DNA from: Streptomyces sp. NBC_01429
GTDB lineage: Bacteria; Actinomycetota; Actinomycetes; Streptomycetales; Streptomycetaceae
Length of the DNA: 64,000 bases
Assembly (NCBI RefSeq): GCF_036231945.1
Contig: NZ_CP109599.1
Location: 3,690,501 to 3,754,500 of the forward strand
Direction: 5' to 3'
The notes beneath the pieces were generated by a model that was not told the DNA's origin, searched no databases, and saw nothing but the letters and a program-made list of their open reading frames with translations. The translations under genes were made by a program, and so were the position numbers. The stretch's first letter is position 1, and the number at the start of each line of letters is the position of its first letter. Shown here in pieces: positions 41,967-50,074 of this stretch.

Positions 41967-42569
41967 TCAGCGATCCCCCCGAGCGGATCCCGGCGGGCCT
42001 CCTCGGCCGATCGCACCGTCCACCGGCAGCAGCTCCAGCGCCTCTTCCCAACGGAACCGGTCCGCGCCGCCGTTCGTACCGGCCGGATGAGGTTCGCGCG
42101 AGCCGATCCGCACCCCCATCCCGCGCAGCCTGTCGAGGCTCTGGCGGTACGCGGGATGGGCGGCCTGGGCCGCGTTCAGATACGGCAGTACGGCGGTGGG
42201 GACGCCGAGCCCGTACGCCTCGCAGAGGACACCGAGCGCGAGGGTGTCCGAGATCCCGGCCGCCCATTTGTTGAGGGTGTTGAAGGTCGCCGGGGCGACC
42301 GCGATCGCGTCCGGCGGCGGCAGCGGGCGGGGTTCGCCGGGCAGCCGCCAGGCCGACCGGACGGGGTAGCCGGTCAGCGACTCGACGGCGGCGCGGTCGA
42401 TGAAGCCGAGGGCCTGCGGGGTGGCGACGACGCCGACGTCCCGGCCTTGCGCGTGGGCGGCGGAGATGAGGGTGCCGACGTCCGGGGCGATGCCGGAGGC
42501 GCACACGACGACGTAAAGGAACGGTTTCCCGGCCTGGTCTCCGGTCCGGTTCTCGGTCTGGTCAGTCAT
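41967..42569 (-). CDS. Flavoprotein (PPC decarboxylase/UbiX-like fold)
   Basis: The protein is 200 aa. An FMN-binding flavoprotein fold: LYVVVCASGIAPDVGTLI, VGVVATPQALGFID, and the conserved IAVAPATFNTLNKWAAGISDTLALGVL. ATG 42569 has GGGAGA upstream. Members include phosphopantothenoylcysteine decarboxylase and lantibiotic-type cysteine decarboxylases, but this stand-alone type is usually of unknown role in Streptomyces. The C-terminus (RFRWEEALELLPVDG) is shared with such proteins. It lies 99 bases upstream of the protease gene in the same direction, without obvious functional link. Confidence 0.83.
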   Translation of the reverse strand: MTDQTENRTGDQAGKPFLYVVVCASGIAPDVGTLISAAHAQGRDVGVVATPQALGFIDRAAVESLTGYPVRSAWRLPGEPRPLPPPDAIAVAPATFNTLNKWAAGISDTLALGVLCEAYGLGVPTAVLPYLNAAQAAHPAYRQSLDRLRGMGVRIGSREPHPAGTNGGADRFRWEEALELLPVDGAIGRGGPPGSARGDR

Positions 42570-42874
42570 ACGGAGTCTCCCGCCGCCGGGCATCAGCATG
42601 GATGTTCGCCGGTTTCGTCCGGAAAACAGCAGGTGATGCCGGTCTTCGCTTGATCGAATCTCACCGATTGAACGTTGAAACCTTCACTTCATGCCCACGT
42701 GGTCCACTACTCTCTACTCAGTCGCAACGCCCGGCGTAACGGCATCAGTTGCCCGTCCACGCCCATGATCCCCCGCGGCCCCCAGCTTCCCTTTGTGCTC
42801 AAGACATTCACAGATCCCCGGTCCCGATCACGGATCCGCGTACGCCTGTCGGCGACGCTGGAGGCAGACTGCGC
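42570..42874. other. Divergent intergenic region
   Basis: About 300 bases separate the flavoprotein gene (minus) and the AbfB-domain gene (plus). Bases 42645-42720 are AT-richer and likely carry the promoters. I see no gene, strong hairpin or defined operator. Confidence 0.4.
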
Positions 42875-44275
42875 ATGCCAGAGATGAGCGGTGCCGACCC
42901 CACTCGGCCCACGGAGCACGAACACCCGCCCGTACCCCCGGCCGCGCCCCCGCCCGCACCGTCAGCCGCACCCCCGGCCGCGCCCTCGGACAACCTGCCG
43001 GTGCCGGTGAAACGCCCGCGCAAGGGCGCGGGAGCGAGAATGGGCGCGGGCATGGGGGCGAGCACGGGGGCGAGCCGCCGGAAGGAACTCACACCGGTCC
43101 CGCCCACCGGAGCGCACCGCCGCAGCCCCAACCCGTCGGATCTGCTGCTGTTCTCGGGCATGACCGCCTCGGCGGCCTGGCGCCAGCAGAACGGTTCGGG
43201 CGCGGCTGCGGGCACGGGCCCCGGTCCGGGCACGGGTCCGGGCACGGGTCCGGGCACGGGTCCGGGCACGGGTCCGGGCAACTCGGGCGGCCCCGGGGGC
43301 CCCGGCGGCTCGGGACCGGGCGGACGGGGGCCGAGCTGGGCCGAGGAGCCGTGGGACCAGGAGCCTCCCCCGCTCCCCAAGAAGGGGGGTCTCATACGGA
43401 ACACGGTGCTGCTCGGCGTCGGCACGCTCGCGTTCGGGATCGTCCTGGCCATGATCGCCGGTCCGGCGCAGCACAACGCCGACCAGGCCGCCGCGCCCAA
43501 GTCCACACTGCCGCAGCCTCCCCTGCCGGCCTTCCCCGCCCAGGGCACTGACACCGAACCGGGCGATGTGACGGACGCGAGCGACGACACCCCGTCCGGC
43601 ACCGACGGCGCCTTCTCCGAGCTGTCACCGGCCGACGCCCCGGCCCGCCTCCACCCCAGCGCGGCGGCAGCGGCGACGGGCGGATCCTCGGGCGGCGCGG
43701 CCGGCGGAAGCGACGACGCCAAGGGAAGCGGCAAGGAAGGCGGCGGGAGCGGGAGCGACTCCGGCTCGGGCTCGGGGTCCGGATCCGGTGCCTCCTCGGG
43801 ACCGGGCACCGGATCGGGCACCGGCGGCAGCGGTTCCGGCGGGGGCTCCTCCGCGACCCCTCCGGCGGCCTCCTCCCGCAAGCGCGCCATGCAGTCCGTC
43901 AACTACCCGGACCGCTACTGGAACATACGCGGCAACCTGGGCTTCCTCGACACCGTCAGCCGTGACTCGGCGACGCTCACGATCGTCGACGGCCTCGCGA
44001 AGTCCGACTGCTACTCCTTCGCCCTCGGCGGCGGGCGCTATCTGCGCCACTCCTCCTTCCGGCTGCGCTCCGACGCCAACGACGGCAGCACCGCCTTCAA
44101 GCGGGACGCCACCTTCTGCCCCCGGAAGACCCCGCGCGGCGACACCTTGGCGCTGGAGTCCTACAACTACCCGGGCCGGTTCATCCGGCACCGCGACTTC
44201 CAGCTGTGGCTGGACCCCTACCAGCACTCGCCCCTCTACCAGGCCGACACGACCTTCCGCATGGTCAAGGGCTGA
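42875..44275 (+). CDS. Membrane-anchored AbfB-domain protein
   Basis: The protein is 466 aa. The N-terminal cytoplasmic part is Pro/Ala/Gly-rich and contains a (PGTG)n tract coded by a perfect 12-base repeat. One membrane helix (about 170-192, NTVLLGVGTLAFGIVLAMIAG) makes it a type II membrane protein. A long Gly/Ser linker leads to a C-terminal AbfB-like beta-trefoil (about 335-466): SVNYPDRYWNIRGNLGFLD, GRYLRHSSFRLRSDAND, and ESYNYPGRFIRHRDFQLWL. AbfB domains bind arabinofuranose side chains. No catalytic module. ATG 42875 has GGAGG upstream. It may sense or hold plant or cell-wall polysaccharide. Confidence 0.83.
   Translation: MPEMSGADPTRPTEHEHPPVPPAAPPPAPSAAPPAAPSDNLPVPVKRPRKGAGARMGAGMGASTGASRRKELTPVPPTGAHRRSPNPSDLLLFSGMTASAAWRQQNGSGAAAGTGPGPGTGPGTGPGTGPGTGPGNSGGPGGPGGSGPGGRGPSWAEEPWDQEPPPLPKKGGLIRNTVLLGVGTLAFGIVLAMIAGPAQHNADQAAAPKSTLPQPPLPAFPAQGTDTEPGDVTDASDDTPSGTDGAFSELSPADAPARLHPSAAAAATGGSSGGAAGGSDDAKGSGKEGGGSGSDSGSGSGSGSGASSGPGTGSGTGGSGSGGGSSATPPAASSRKRAMQSVNYPDRYWNIRGNLGFLDTVSRDSATLTIVDGLAKSDCYSFALGGGRYLRHSSFRLRSDANDGSTAFKRDATFCPRKTPRGDTLALESYNYPGRFIRHRDFQLWLDPYQHSPLYQADTTFRMVKG
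43210..43281. repeat. GGGCACGGGTCC 12-mer tandem repeat
   Basis: Five to six copies of a 12-base unit encode a PGTG repeat in the AbfB-domain protein. This is the most regular of the hexamer-based tracts in the window. Confidence 0.8.
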
Positions 44276-44335
44276 GGGCCGAGGGCCGAGGCCGGGGACT
44301 GATGGCCGAGGGCTGAGAAGGCCCGACGCCGCGCG

Positions 44336-45121
44336 CTACCGCGCGGGCAGCCGGGCGCCCAGCTCAGCCGCCGCCGCTCCGAGCACGGGGACCATGGCGA
44401 CGAGGTCGTCCACGCTGCGGCGGAAGGCCGGGGCGGCGGTGGAGAGGGCGGCGTGAAGGGTGCCGTCGGGCCGGAGGACCGGGACGGCCACGGCGCGCAG
44501 GCCCGCGTGGTGTTCCTCGTCGGCCGTGGCATAGCCGCGTTCGCGGGCCAGGTCGACGGCCTCGCGCAGCACGGCGCGGTCCGTGATGCTGTTCGGGCCG
44601 TACGGGGTGAGGTCGACGCGGTCCAGGAGGTCGGCGCGTACGTCGCGCGGCGCGAACGCCATCAGGACCTTGCCCATCGACGTGCAGTGCAGGGGCCCGT
44701 GCCGGCCGGGTTCGCTGCGTACGCCCACGGGCAGGGGACCGTCCACGTAATGCACGTACAGATGGCGCGTCCCGTCGAGGACGGACATCAGTGTGGCTTC
44801 CTCGGTCTGCCGTGTCACCCGCCGCATGACCGGGAGGGCGGTTCCGGTGAACCCGTATGCCTGGCCGGCCCGTTGGCCGAGCTGGAACAGGCGCAGACCG
44901 GGGCGGTAGCGCTTGCCGGACGGTTCGAACTCGACCAGGCCCTCGCGGCAGAGCGAGTTGACCAGCCGGTGTGACGTGCTGACGGGGACACCGCTCTCGC
45001 GGGCCAGCTCGGACAGTGTGATGCCGTGCGGGTGCTCGCCGACCAGGACCAGCAGCCGCATGGCCCGCCCGACCACGTCCGCGGGGACGGCATCGGCTGG
45101 GGCGTCGTCGTTGGTGTGCAC
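44336..45121 (-). CDS. IclR-family transcriptional regulator
   Basis: The protein is 261 aa. N-terminal winged helix (about 16-80): VGRAMRLLVLVGEHPHGITL, SELARESGVPVSTSHRLVNSL. The C-terminal effector domain has GPLHCTSMGKVLMAFAP and YATADEEHHAGLRAVAVPVL, standard for the family. GTG 45121. It is divergent from the two sugar-acid dehydrogenase genes, with a perfect 17-bp palindrome (45195-45211) between, so it very likely controls them in response to idonate, 5-ketogluconate or a related acid. Confidence 0.9.
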   Translation of the reverse strand: MHTNDDAPADAVPADVVGRAMRLLVLVGEHPHGITLSELARESGVPVSTSHRLVNSLCREGLVEFEPSGKRYRPGLRLFQLGQRAGQAYGFTGTALPVMRRVTRQTEEATLMSVLDGTRHLYVHYVDGPLPVGVRSEPGRHGPLHCTSMGKVLMAFAPRDVRADLLDRVDLTPYGPNSITDRAVLREAVDLARERGYATADEEHHAGLRAVAVPVLRPDGTLHAALSTAAPAFRRSVDDLVAMVPVLGAAAAELGARLPAR

Positions 45122-45194
45122 ACCGACAAATTACCTCAGTGGTTGACATCAATGGCCCTCGATGCGGACGATGGTTTCCGTTGGATGGATTGCA

Positions 45195-45211
45195 TTTCCA
45201 CTCAGTGGAAA
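45195..45211. promoter_or_regulatory. Palindrome TTTCCACTCAGTGGAAA, likely IclR operator
   Basis: A perfect 17-bp inverted repeat ends 16 bases before the SDR start codon (45228), just upstream of its GGAAGG site, in the divergent region with the IclR gene. TTTCCA/TGGAAA half-sites are typical of IclR operators. The position suggests repression of the dehydrogenase genes. Confidence 0.7.
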
Positions 45212-45227
45212 GATCGGAAGGCCGAGC

Positions 45228-46088
45228 ATGAGTCACCCGCTCTTCGACATCGGCGGTCGCGTCGCCCTCGTCACCGGCTCCAGCCGGGGCATCGGGCGCG
45301 CACTGGCCCAGGGGCTGCTGGAAGCCGGGTGCACCGTCGTGCTCAACGGCCGCGACGCGGAGGCACTCGAACGCACCCGGAGCGAACTGGCCGCGCTCAC
45401 CACCGAAAACACCGAGAACGCCGAGAACAGCGGGAACAGCGGGAACGGCGGGAACGGCGGGAACGGCGGGAACGGCGGCAGCGGAGGCACAGCGGGCACC
45501 GTCCTCGCGGAATCCTTCGACGTGACGGCCCCCGCCGCCGTGGCCGAGGGCATCGCGCGGATCGAGGAGCGCGTCGGCCCCATCGACATCCTGGTCAACA
45601 ACACCGGCGCCCAGCACCGCGCCCCGCTCACCGAGTTCGCCGACGCCGACTGGTACCGCCTGCTCGACACCAACCTGACCAGCGCCTTCCTGGTCGGCCG
45701 CGAAGTCGCCCGCCGGATGACGCCGCGCGGCCACGGCAAGATCATCAACGTCTGCTCGCTCCAGAGCGAGGTCGTGCGCCCGGGAATCGCCCCGTACGCC
45801 GCGACCAAGGGCGGCCTGAAGATGCTCACCAAGGGCATGTGCGCGAACCTCGGCCCGTCCGGCATCCAGGTCAACGCCATCGGTCCCGGCTACTTCCGTA
45901 CGGAGTTGACCTCCGCTCTCGTCGCGGACGAGGACTTCAGCTCCTGGGTACGCGGCCGCACCCCCGCCGGGCGCTGGGGCGAGGTCGGGGATCTGGTCGG
46001 GGCGCTGGTCTTCCTCTCCTCGGCCGCGTCGGACTTCGTCAACGGACAGATCCTGTACGTCGACGGCGGCATGACGTCGGTCCTGTGA
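45228..46088 (+). CDS. Short-chain dehydrogenase, gluconate 5-dehydrogenase type
   Basis: The protein is 286 aa. NAD(P)-binding VTGSSRGIGRALAQGL, NNTGAQHRAPL, catalytic Ser in NVCSLQSEV, and YAATKGGLKMLTKGM with the Tyr and Lys. C-terminal PGYFRTELT and DFVNGQILYVDGGM are normal. Best match of type: 5-keto-D-gluconate 5-reductase (IdnO). Between residues about 62 and 90 an Asn/Gly/Glu repeat (NTENAENSGNSGNGG and more) is inserted, coded by 9-base GGGAACGGC repeats. ATG 45228 has GGAAGG upstream. Paired with the idonate dehydrogenase-type gene downstream. Confidence 0.88.
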   Translation: MSHPLFDIGGRVALVTGSSRGIGRALAQGLLEAGCTVVLNGRDAEALERTRSELAALTTENTENAENSGNSGNGGNGGNGGNGGSGGTAGTVLAESFDVTAPAAVAEGIARIEERVGPIDILVNNTGAQHRAPLTEFADADWYRLLDTNLTSAFLVGREVARRMTPRGHGKIINVCSLQSEVVRPGIAPYAATKGGLKMLTKGMCANLGPSGIQVNAIGPGYFRTELTSALVADEDFSSWVRGRTPAGRWGEVGDLVGALVFLSSAASDFVNGQILYVDGGMTSVL

Positions 46089-46213
46089 CCGCCCGAGCCA
46101 CCCCCGTCCCCACCGTCCCCACCGGCACCCCCGTCTCCACCCGCACCCCCGTCCCCACCCGCACCCCCGTCTCAGCCCCCGCCCCCACTCCCGCAGCCCA
46201 GGAGGTTTCCCCC

Positions 46214-47308
46214 ATGCGCGCATGCGTCGCCCACGGCCCCAAGGACCTGCGGGTCGAGGACCGCGACCCCGGCGCCCCCGGCCCCGGCGAGATCGCCGTC
46301 GCCATCTCGCTCGGCGGGGTGTGCGGCTCCGACCTGCACTACTACCACCGGGGCGCGGTCGGGGACTTCCGGCTCCAGGAGCCCATGGTGCTCGGCCACG
46401 AGGTCGTCGGCCGGGTCGCCGCGCTCGGTACGGAGGCGGCCGGGCCCGCCGTCGGCACCCCCGTCGCCCTCCACCCCGCCACCCCGTGCGACAGCTGCCG
46501 CGAGTGCGCGGAGGGGCACCGCAACGTCTGCGCCCACGCGCGCTATCTGGGCAGCGCGGCCCGGATGCCGCACGTCCAGGGCGGCTTCGCCCAGCGCGTC
46601 GTCGTGCCCGCCGGGCAGGTGCGCGCGCTGCCGGACGGGCTGAGCGAGCACCGGGCCGTCCTCGCCGAGCCGCTGTCCGTCGCCCTGCACGCCGTCCGCC
46701 GGGCCGGGGACGTCGCGGGCAAGCGGGCGCTGGTCACCGGCGCCGGGCCCATCGGGCTGCTGGTCGTGGCGGTCCTGCGGCACTTCGGCGCCGCCGAGAT
46801 CATCGTCAGCGATCTCCTGGACGAGCCGCTGGCGCTGGCCACCCGCGTCGGCGCCACCGCGACCGTACGGGCCGACCGCCCCGAGGAGGGGACGCGGGCG
46901 CTGGACGCCGACGTCGCCATCGAGGCGTCCGGCGCCCCGGCCGGGCTCCGTACCTGCGTGGAGCGGGTACGGCGCGCGGGCACCGTGGTGCTGCTGGGGC
47001 TGCTGCCGCCCGGGGAGACCGGGTTCCTGGGGAACGTCGTGGTCACCCGCGAGATCACCCTGCGCGGTTCCTTCCGCTTCGACGCGGACTTCGACGACGC
47101 CCTCGCGCTGCTGGCCGACGGCATCGACGTCGAGCCCGTCATCACCCACACCTTCCCGCTGGCGCGGGCGGGCGAGGCGTTCGAGCTGGCGGGCGACCGC
47201 TCCCGCGCCTCCAAGGTGCTGCTCGACCTACTCGACGCCCCCGGAGGCGGCACTGCCGGAACCAGCCCCGTCGGAACCGGCGCCCCCGGAGGTGGCCCCG
47301 CCGAGTAG
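46214..47308 (+). CDS. Zinc-dependent L-idonate 5-dehydrogenase-like MDR
   Basis: The protein is 364 aa. Catalytic zinc ligands in GGVCGSDLHYYHRG and VLGHEVVG, the structural zinc loop CDSCRECAEGHRNVC, NAD-binding ALVTGAGPIGLLVVAVL, and VIEASG-like IEASGAPAGL. The GAVGDFRLQEPMVLGHE segment resembles IdnD. It should oxidise L-idonate to 5-keto-gluconate, which the preceding SDR reduces to gluconate. ATG 46214 follows CAGGAGG. The 125-base gap from the SDR is a C-rich repeat tract. The C-terminal ~20 residues are Gly/Thr/Pro-rich and overlap the SSI gene on the other strand. Confidence 0.87.
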   Translation: MRACVAHGPKDLRVEDRDPGAPGPGEIAVAISLGGVCGSDLHYYHRGAVGDFRLQEPMVLGHEVVGRVAALGTEAAGPAVGTPVALHPATPCDSCRECAEGHRNVCAHARYLGSAARMPHVQGGFAQRVVVPAGQVRALPDGLSEHRAVLAEPLSVALHAVRRAGDVAGKRALVTGAGPIGLLVVAVLRHFGAAEIIVSDLLDEPLALATRVGATATVRADRPEEGTRALDADVAIEASGAPAGLRTCVERVRRAGTVVLLGLLPPGETGFLGNVVVTREITLRGSFRFDADFDDALALLADGIDVEPVITHTFPLARAGEAFELAGDRSRASKVLLDLLDAPGGGTAGTSPVGTGAPGGGPAE

Positions 47309-47755
47309 CCGCCAGCCGCTGCCCGCCGGGGCTCCCGGCCGGGAGAACGGGGTGGGCAGCAGGGGCTTGAACCGGTCCCAGCGGGAGACCTCGCAGCCGT
47401 TGGTGCGCCGGAAGCGCGCGTCCACGGCGCGCGCCGCCCAGACCCCCGTCACCCGCGCGGTGGCCGGACCGCCGTCCTGGGCGGTGCACTTGGCGCGGCC
47501 CGGCGGGGGCGCGAAGGTGTCCTGCCCCCACTTCGTCATCCCGTCCAGGGCGTCGCACGCGTCCTGGACGGCCCGGTGGTCGCCGCCGCCCGGATGGCAG
47601 TACAGCTCGAAGGTCCCGTCCGTACGGGCGGAGCCGGAGTGGGCGACGGTCACGGTGAGGTGGTCCACCGGGGCGGGGGACGTGGCCGAGGCCGCCGTCA
47701 CCGGTGCGGTGACGGTCAGCAGCAGGGCGGCGACGAGCGCTGTTCGGACGGGCAT
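47228..47755 (-). CDS. Streptomyces subtilisin inhibitor (SSI)-family protein
   Basis: The protein is 175 aa. Signal peptide MPVRTALVAALLLTVTA, cut near ASA. The SSI domain (about 30-135) has the four conserved Cys: ELYCHPGGGDHRAVQDACDAL and AKCTAQDGG, RRTNGCEVSRWDRFKPLL. Members are secreted inhibitors of subtilisin- and trypsin-like proteases. The usual reactive loop before the last Cys is altered, so inhibitor specificity cannot be read. The C-terminal ~40 residues (Gly/Ala/Ser-rich) are antisense to the end of the idonate dehydrogenase gene. ATG 47755 follows CAGGAGG. Confidence 0.87.
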   Translation of the reverse strand: MPVRTALVAALLLTVTAPVTAASATSPAPVDHLTVTVAHSGSARTDGTFELYCHPGGGDHRAVQDACDALDGMTKWGQDTFAPPPGRAKCTAQDGGPATARVTGVWAARAVDARFRRTNGCEVSRWDRFKPLLPTPFSRPGAPAGSGWRLLGGATSGGAGSDGAGSGSAASGGVE

Positions 47756-47955
47756 GGTGCCTCCTGGATGACGCGGTACGTGCCGTGGGCGACGCGTACG
47801 GCCCATCCCACCCCCACCCCCGCCCCCTCGCCTCCCACGACCGCCCGCTTCACCCGAACGAGGGCGCACACCACCGCCCGGCGGGCGCCGGGCGTACTCC
47901 GTTCGCCCCGCCCGCGCAGCCGTGAGCGCTCCCCACTCCGGGCATCCAACTACCC

Positions 47956-49932
47956 ATGCCCTTCCGGAAACCCCGTACCGCGAAGACCACTCCCCCGGAC
48001 CCCGATGCCGCCGTCTCCGACTCCGAACAGCTCATGTTCGGCGGCCCCCTCCGCTACGACATGGGCTGGAACAAGCACGACGACGCCTTCCTCCAGCTCG
48101 GCCTGCGCTCCATGGTCACCAGGCTCCCCGCCCTCGTCGGCACCACCGCGCGCCTCGCCTGGGAGGCCGACAGGAACGCCCTGCGGCTGGTGACCCTCGC
48201 CGAGCTGGGGCAGGGCATCGGCCAGGCCGTCGGGCTGATCGCCGTCAACCGCGTCCTCGGCCATCTCCTCGGCGACGGCACGACCGCCGAGCGGCTCGCC
48301 GAGGCCGCCCCCGCGCTCGCCGTCGCCGGTGCGGCGGCCATGCTGGGCGCGGTGCTGCGCGCGCTGTCCACGGCGGGTACGGGACGGCTGGAGCCGAAGG
48401 TCGAGCGCGTCGCCACCGAGCGGTATCTGACGCACACCGCGCGGGTCGAGCTGGAGGCGGTGGAGGACGACGAGTTCCACAAGCTCCTCGACAGCGCGCA
48501 GTACGGCGCCGCATCCGCCCGCCGCATGATGCGCTACTGCCAGAACGTCGTGGCCGCCCTGCTGTCGCTGGTCGCCGCCGCCGGGGTGCTCGCCGTACTG
48601 CACCCGGTGCTGCTGCCGCTGCTCGTCGCGATGACGCTGCCCAGCGCGTGGGCGGCCCTGACGAACGCGCGCCGCCAGTACCTCTCCTTCCAGACCTGGG
48701 TGCAGCACTCACGGGCCGGGCACCTCATCCAGAACCTGCTGATCTCCACCGACGCGGCGGCCGAGATCCGGGCCCATGACATCGGGCCGTTCCTGCTGCA
48801 CCACTTCCGCGCCATGTCGGAGTCCCAGGAGGGCGAGCAGCGCAGACTCGCCCGCCTCGCCGCCCGTACGGGACTGATCGCGGCCGGCTGGACGGGGCTC
48901 GCCGCGGCCGCCGCGTACGCGACGCTGGGCGGGCTGCTGTGGACGGGGGCGATGGCTCTGTCCGTGGGCGGTACGGCGGTGCTCGCGCTGCGCAGCGGCT
49001 CCGCGAGCCTCGAAAACCTGGTCCTCCAGGTGAACTCCATGCACGAGGAGAGCCTGTTCGTCGGGGACCTGCACCGGCTGTGCGAGGAGGCGGCCGGGCG
49101 CGCCATCCCGGTCGGCGGGGCGCCGCTGCCCGCGAAGCCCGCCGCGATCACGTTCGAGGACGTCGTCTTCACCTACCGGGGCGAGGACGGCAAGCGCGCC
49201 CTCGACGGAGTCAGCCTGACCATCCCGACCGGCAGGATCGTCGCGCTGGTCGGGGAGAACGGCAGCGGCAAGTCCACCCTCGTCAAGCTCCTGTGCGGCC
49301 TCTACCGGCCGGACTCGGGACGTGTCCTGTGGGACGGCGTGGACGCGGCCCACGCCGACCGCCGCGCTCTGGTCTCGCGCGTCGCGATGGTCGGGCAGGA
49401 CTTCTACCGCTGGCCGTTCACCGCCACCGTGAACGTGAGCATCGGCCGCTCGGACGTGCCGGTGGGCCAGGAGCGGCTGGACGAGGCCGTACGGTACGCG
49501 GGCGCCGAGGAGCTGATCAAGGAGCTGCCGCGCGGCTGGCGGACGCTGCTGACCCGGGGGTACAAGGGCGGGCACCAGCTCTCCGGCGGCCAGTGGCAGC
49601 GCCTGGGCCTCGCCCGCGCGCACTACCGGGCGGGCGAGATCCTCATCGTCGACGAGCCGACGTCCGCGCTCGACGCCAAGGCCGAGCAGCGGCTCTTCGA
49701 GCAGATCCGCAGCCTCGCCGACGCGGGTCAGACCGTCATCCTCATCACCCACCGGCTCGGCTCCGTACGGGCGGCGGATCTGATCCATGTCCTCGACCGC
49801 GGGCGGGTGGTGGAGAGCGGCACGTTCACGGAGCTGCTCGCTGACGGGGGCGAGGGCCCGAAGGTCTTCCGGGACCTGTACGGGATCCAGGCGGCGCAGT
49901 ACGCGATGGACATCCCTGGTCAGCGAGGGTGA
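47956..49932 (+). CDS. ABC transporter, fused membrane and ATPase domains
   Basis: The protein is 658 aa. Five or six membrane helices in residues about 75-350, then an ATPase domain: Walker A VGENGSGKSTLVKLL, Q-loop MVGQDFYRW, signature HQLSGGQWQRLGLARA, Walker B ILIVDEPTSALD, and H-loop ILITHRLGS. It is an exporter-type half-transporter, likely a homodimer, for a lipid or peptide. N-terminal ~20 residues are polar. ATG 47956 is the first start, with only weak upstream purines; GTG near 48013 or ATG 48034 are alternatives. It is a single-gene unit followed by a hairpin. Confidence 0.88.
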   Translation: MPFRKPRTAKTTPPDPDAAVSDSEQLMFGGPLRYDMGWNKHDDAFLQLGLRSMVTRLPALVGTTARLAWEADRNALRLVTLAELGQGIGQAVGLIAVNRVLGHLLGDGTTAERLAEAAPALAVAGAAAMLGAVLRALSTAGTGRLEPKVERVATERYLTHTARVELEAVEDDEFHKLLDSAQYGAASARRMMRYCQNVVAALLSLVAAAGVLAVLHPVLLPLLVAMTLPSAWAALTNARRQYLSFQTWVQHSRAGHLIQNLLISTDAAAEIRAHDIGPFLLHHFRAMSESQEGEQRRLARLAARTGLIAAGWTGLAAAAAYATLGGLLWTGAMALSVGGTAVLALRSGSASLENLVLQVNSMHEESLFVGDLHRLCEEAAGRAIPVGGAPLPAKPAAITFEDVVFTYRGEDGKRALDGVSLTIPTGRIVALVGENGSGKSTLVKLLCGLYRPDSGRVLWDGVDAAHADRRALVSRVAMVGQDFYRWPFTATVNVSIGRSDVPVGQERLDEAVRYAGAEELIKELPRGWRTLLTRGYKGGHQLSGGQWQRLGLARAHYRAGEILIVDEPTSALDAKAEQRLFEQIRSLADAGQTVILITHRLGSVRAADLIHVLDRGRVVESGTFTELLADGGEGPKVFRDLYGIQAAQYAMDIPGQRG

Positions 49933-49998
49933 GGCCCGCGCCGACTGCCACGGACCACCGCTGAGGAGAAGCCGCGAAACCCTGCTGGAAAAAAGATA

Positions 49999-50023
49999 GG
50001 CACCGGTTTCTGTTATCGGTGCC
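49999..50023 (+). terminator. Inverted repeat after the ABC transporter gene
   Basis: GGCACCG (49999-50005) pairs with CGGTGCC (50017-50023) over an 11-base AT-rich loop, 67 bases after the stop and 52 bases before the alginate lyase-type start. No T-run follows, so it may be a terminator or an operator of the next gene. Confidence 0.4.
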
Positions 50024-50074
50024 CCGCCGCTCCGTCTCCTGCGTGTCCAGGCGGATTCCGACAGGAGCGATTCA

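Noticed and set aside
49999..50023. Riboswitch upstream of the alginate lyase-like gene
   Set aside because: Only a single 7-bp stem with no conserved core is visible; too little for a riboswitch call.
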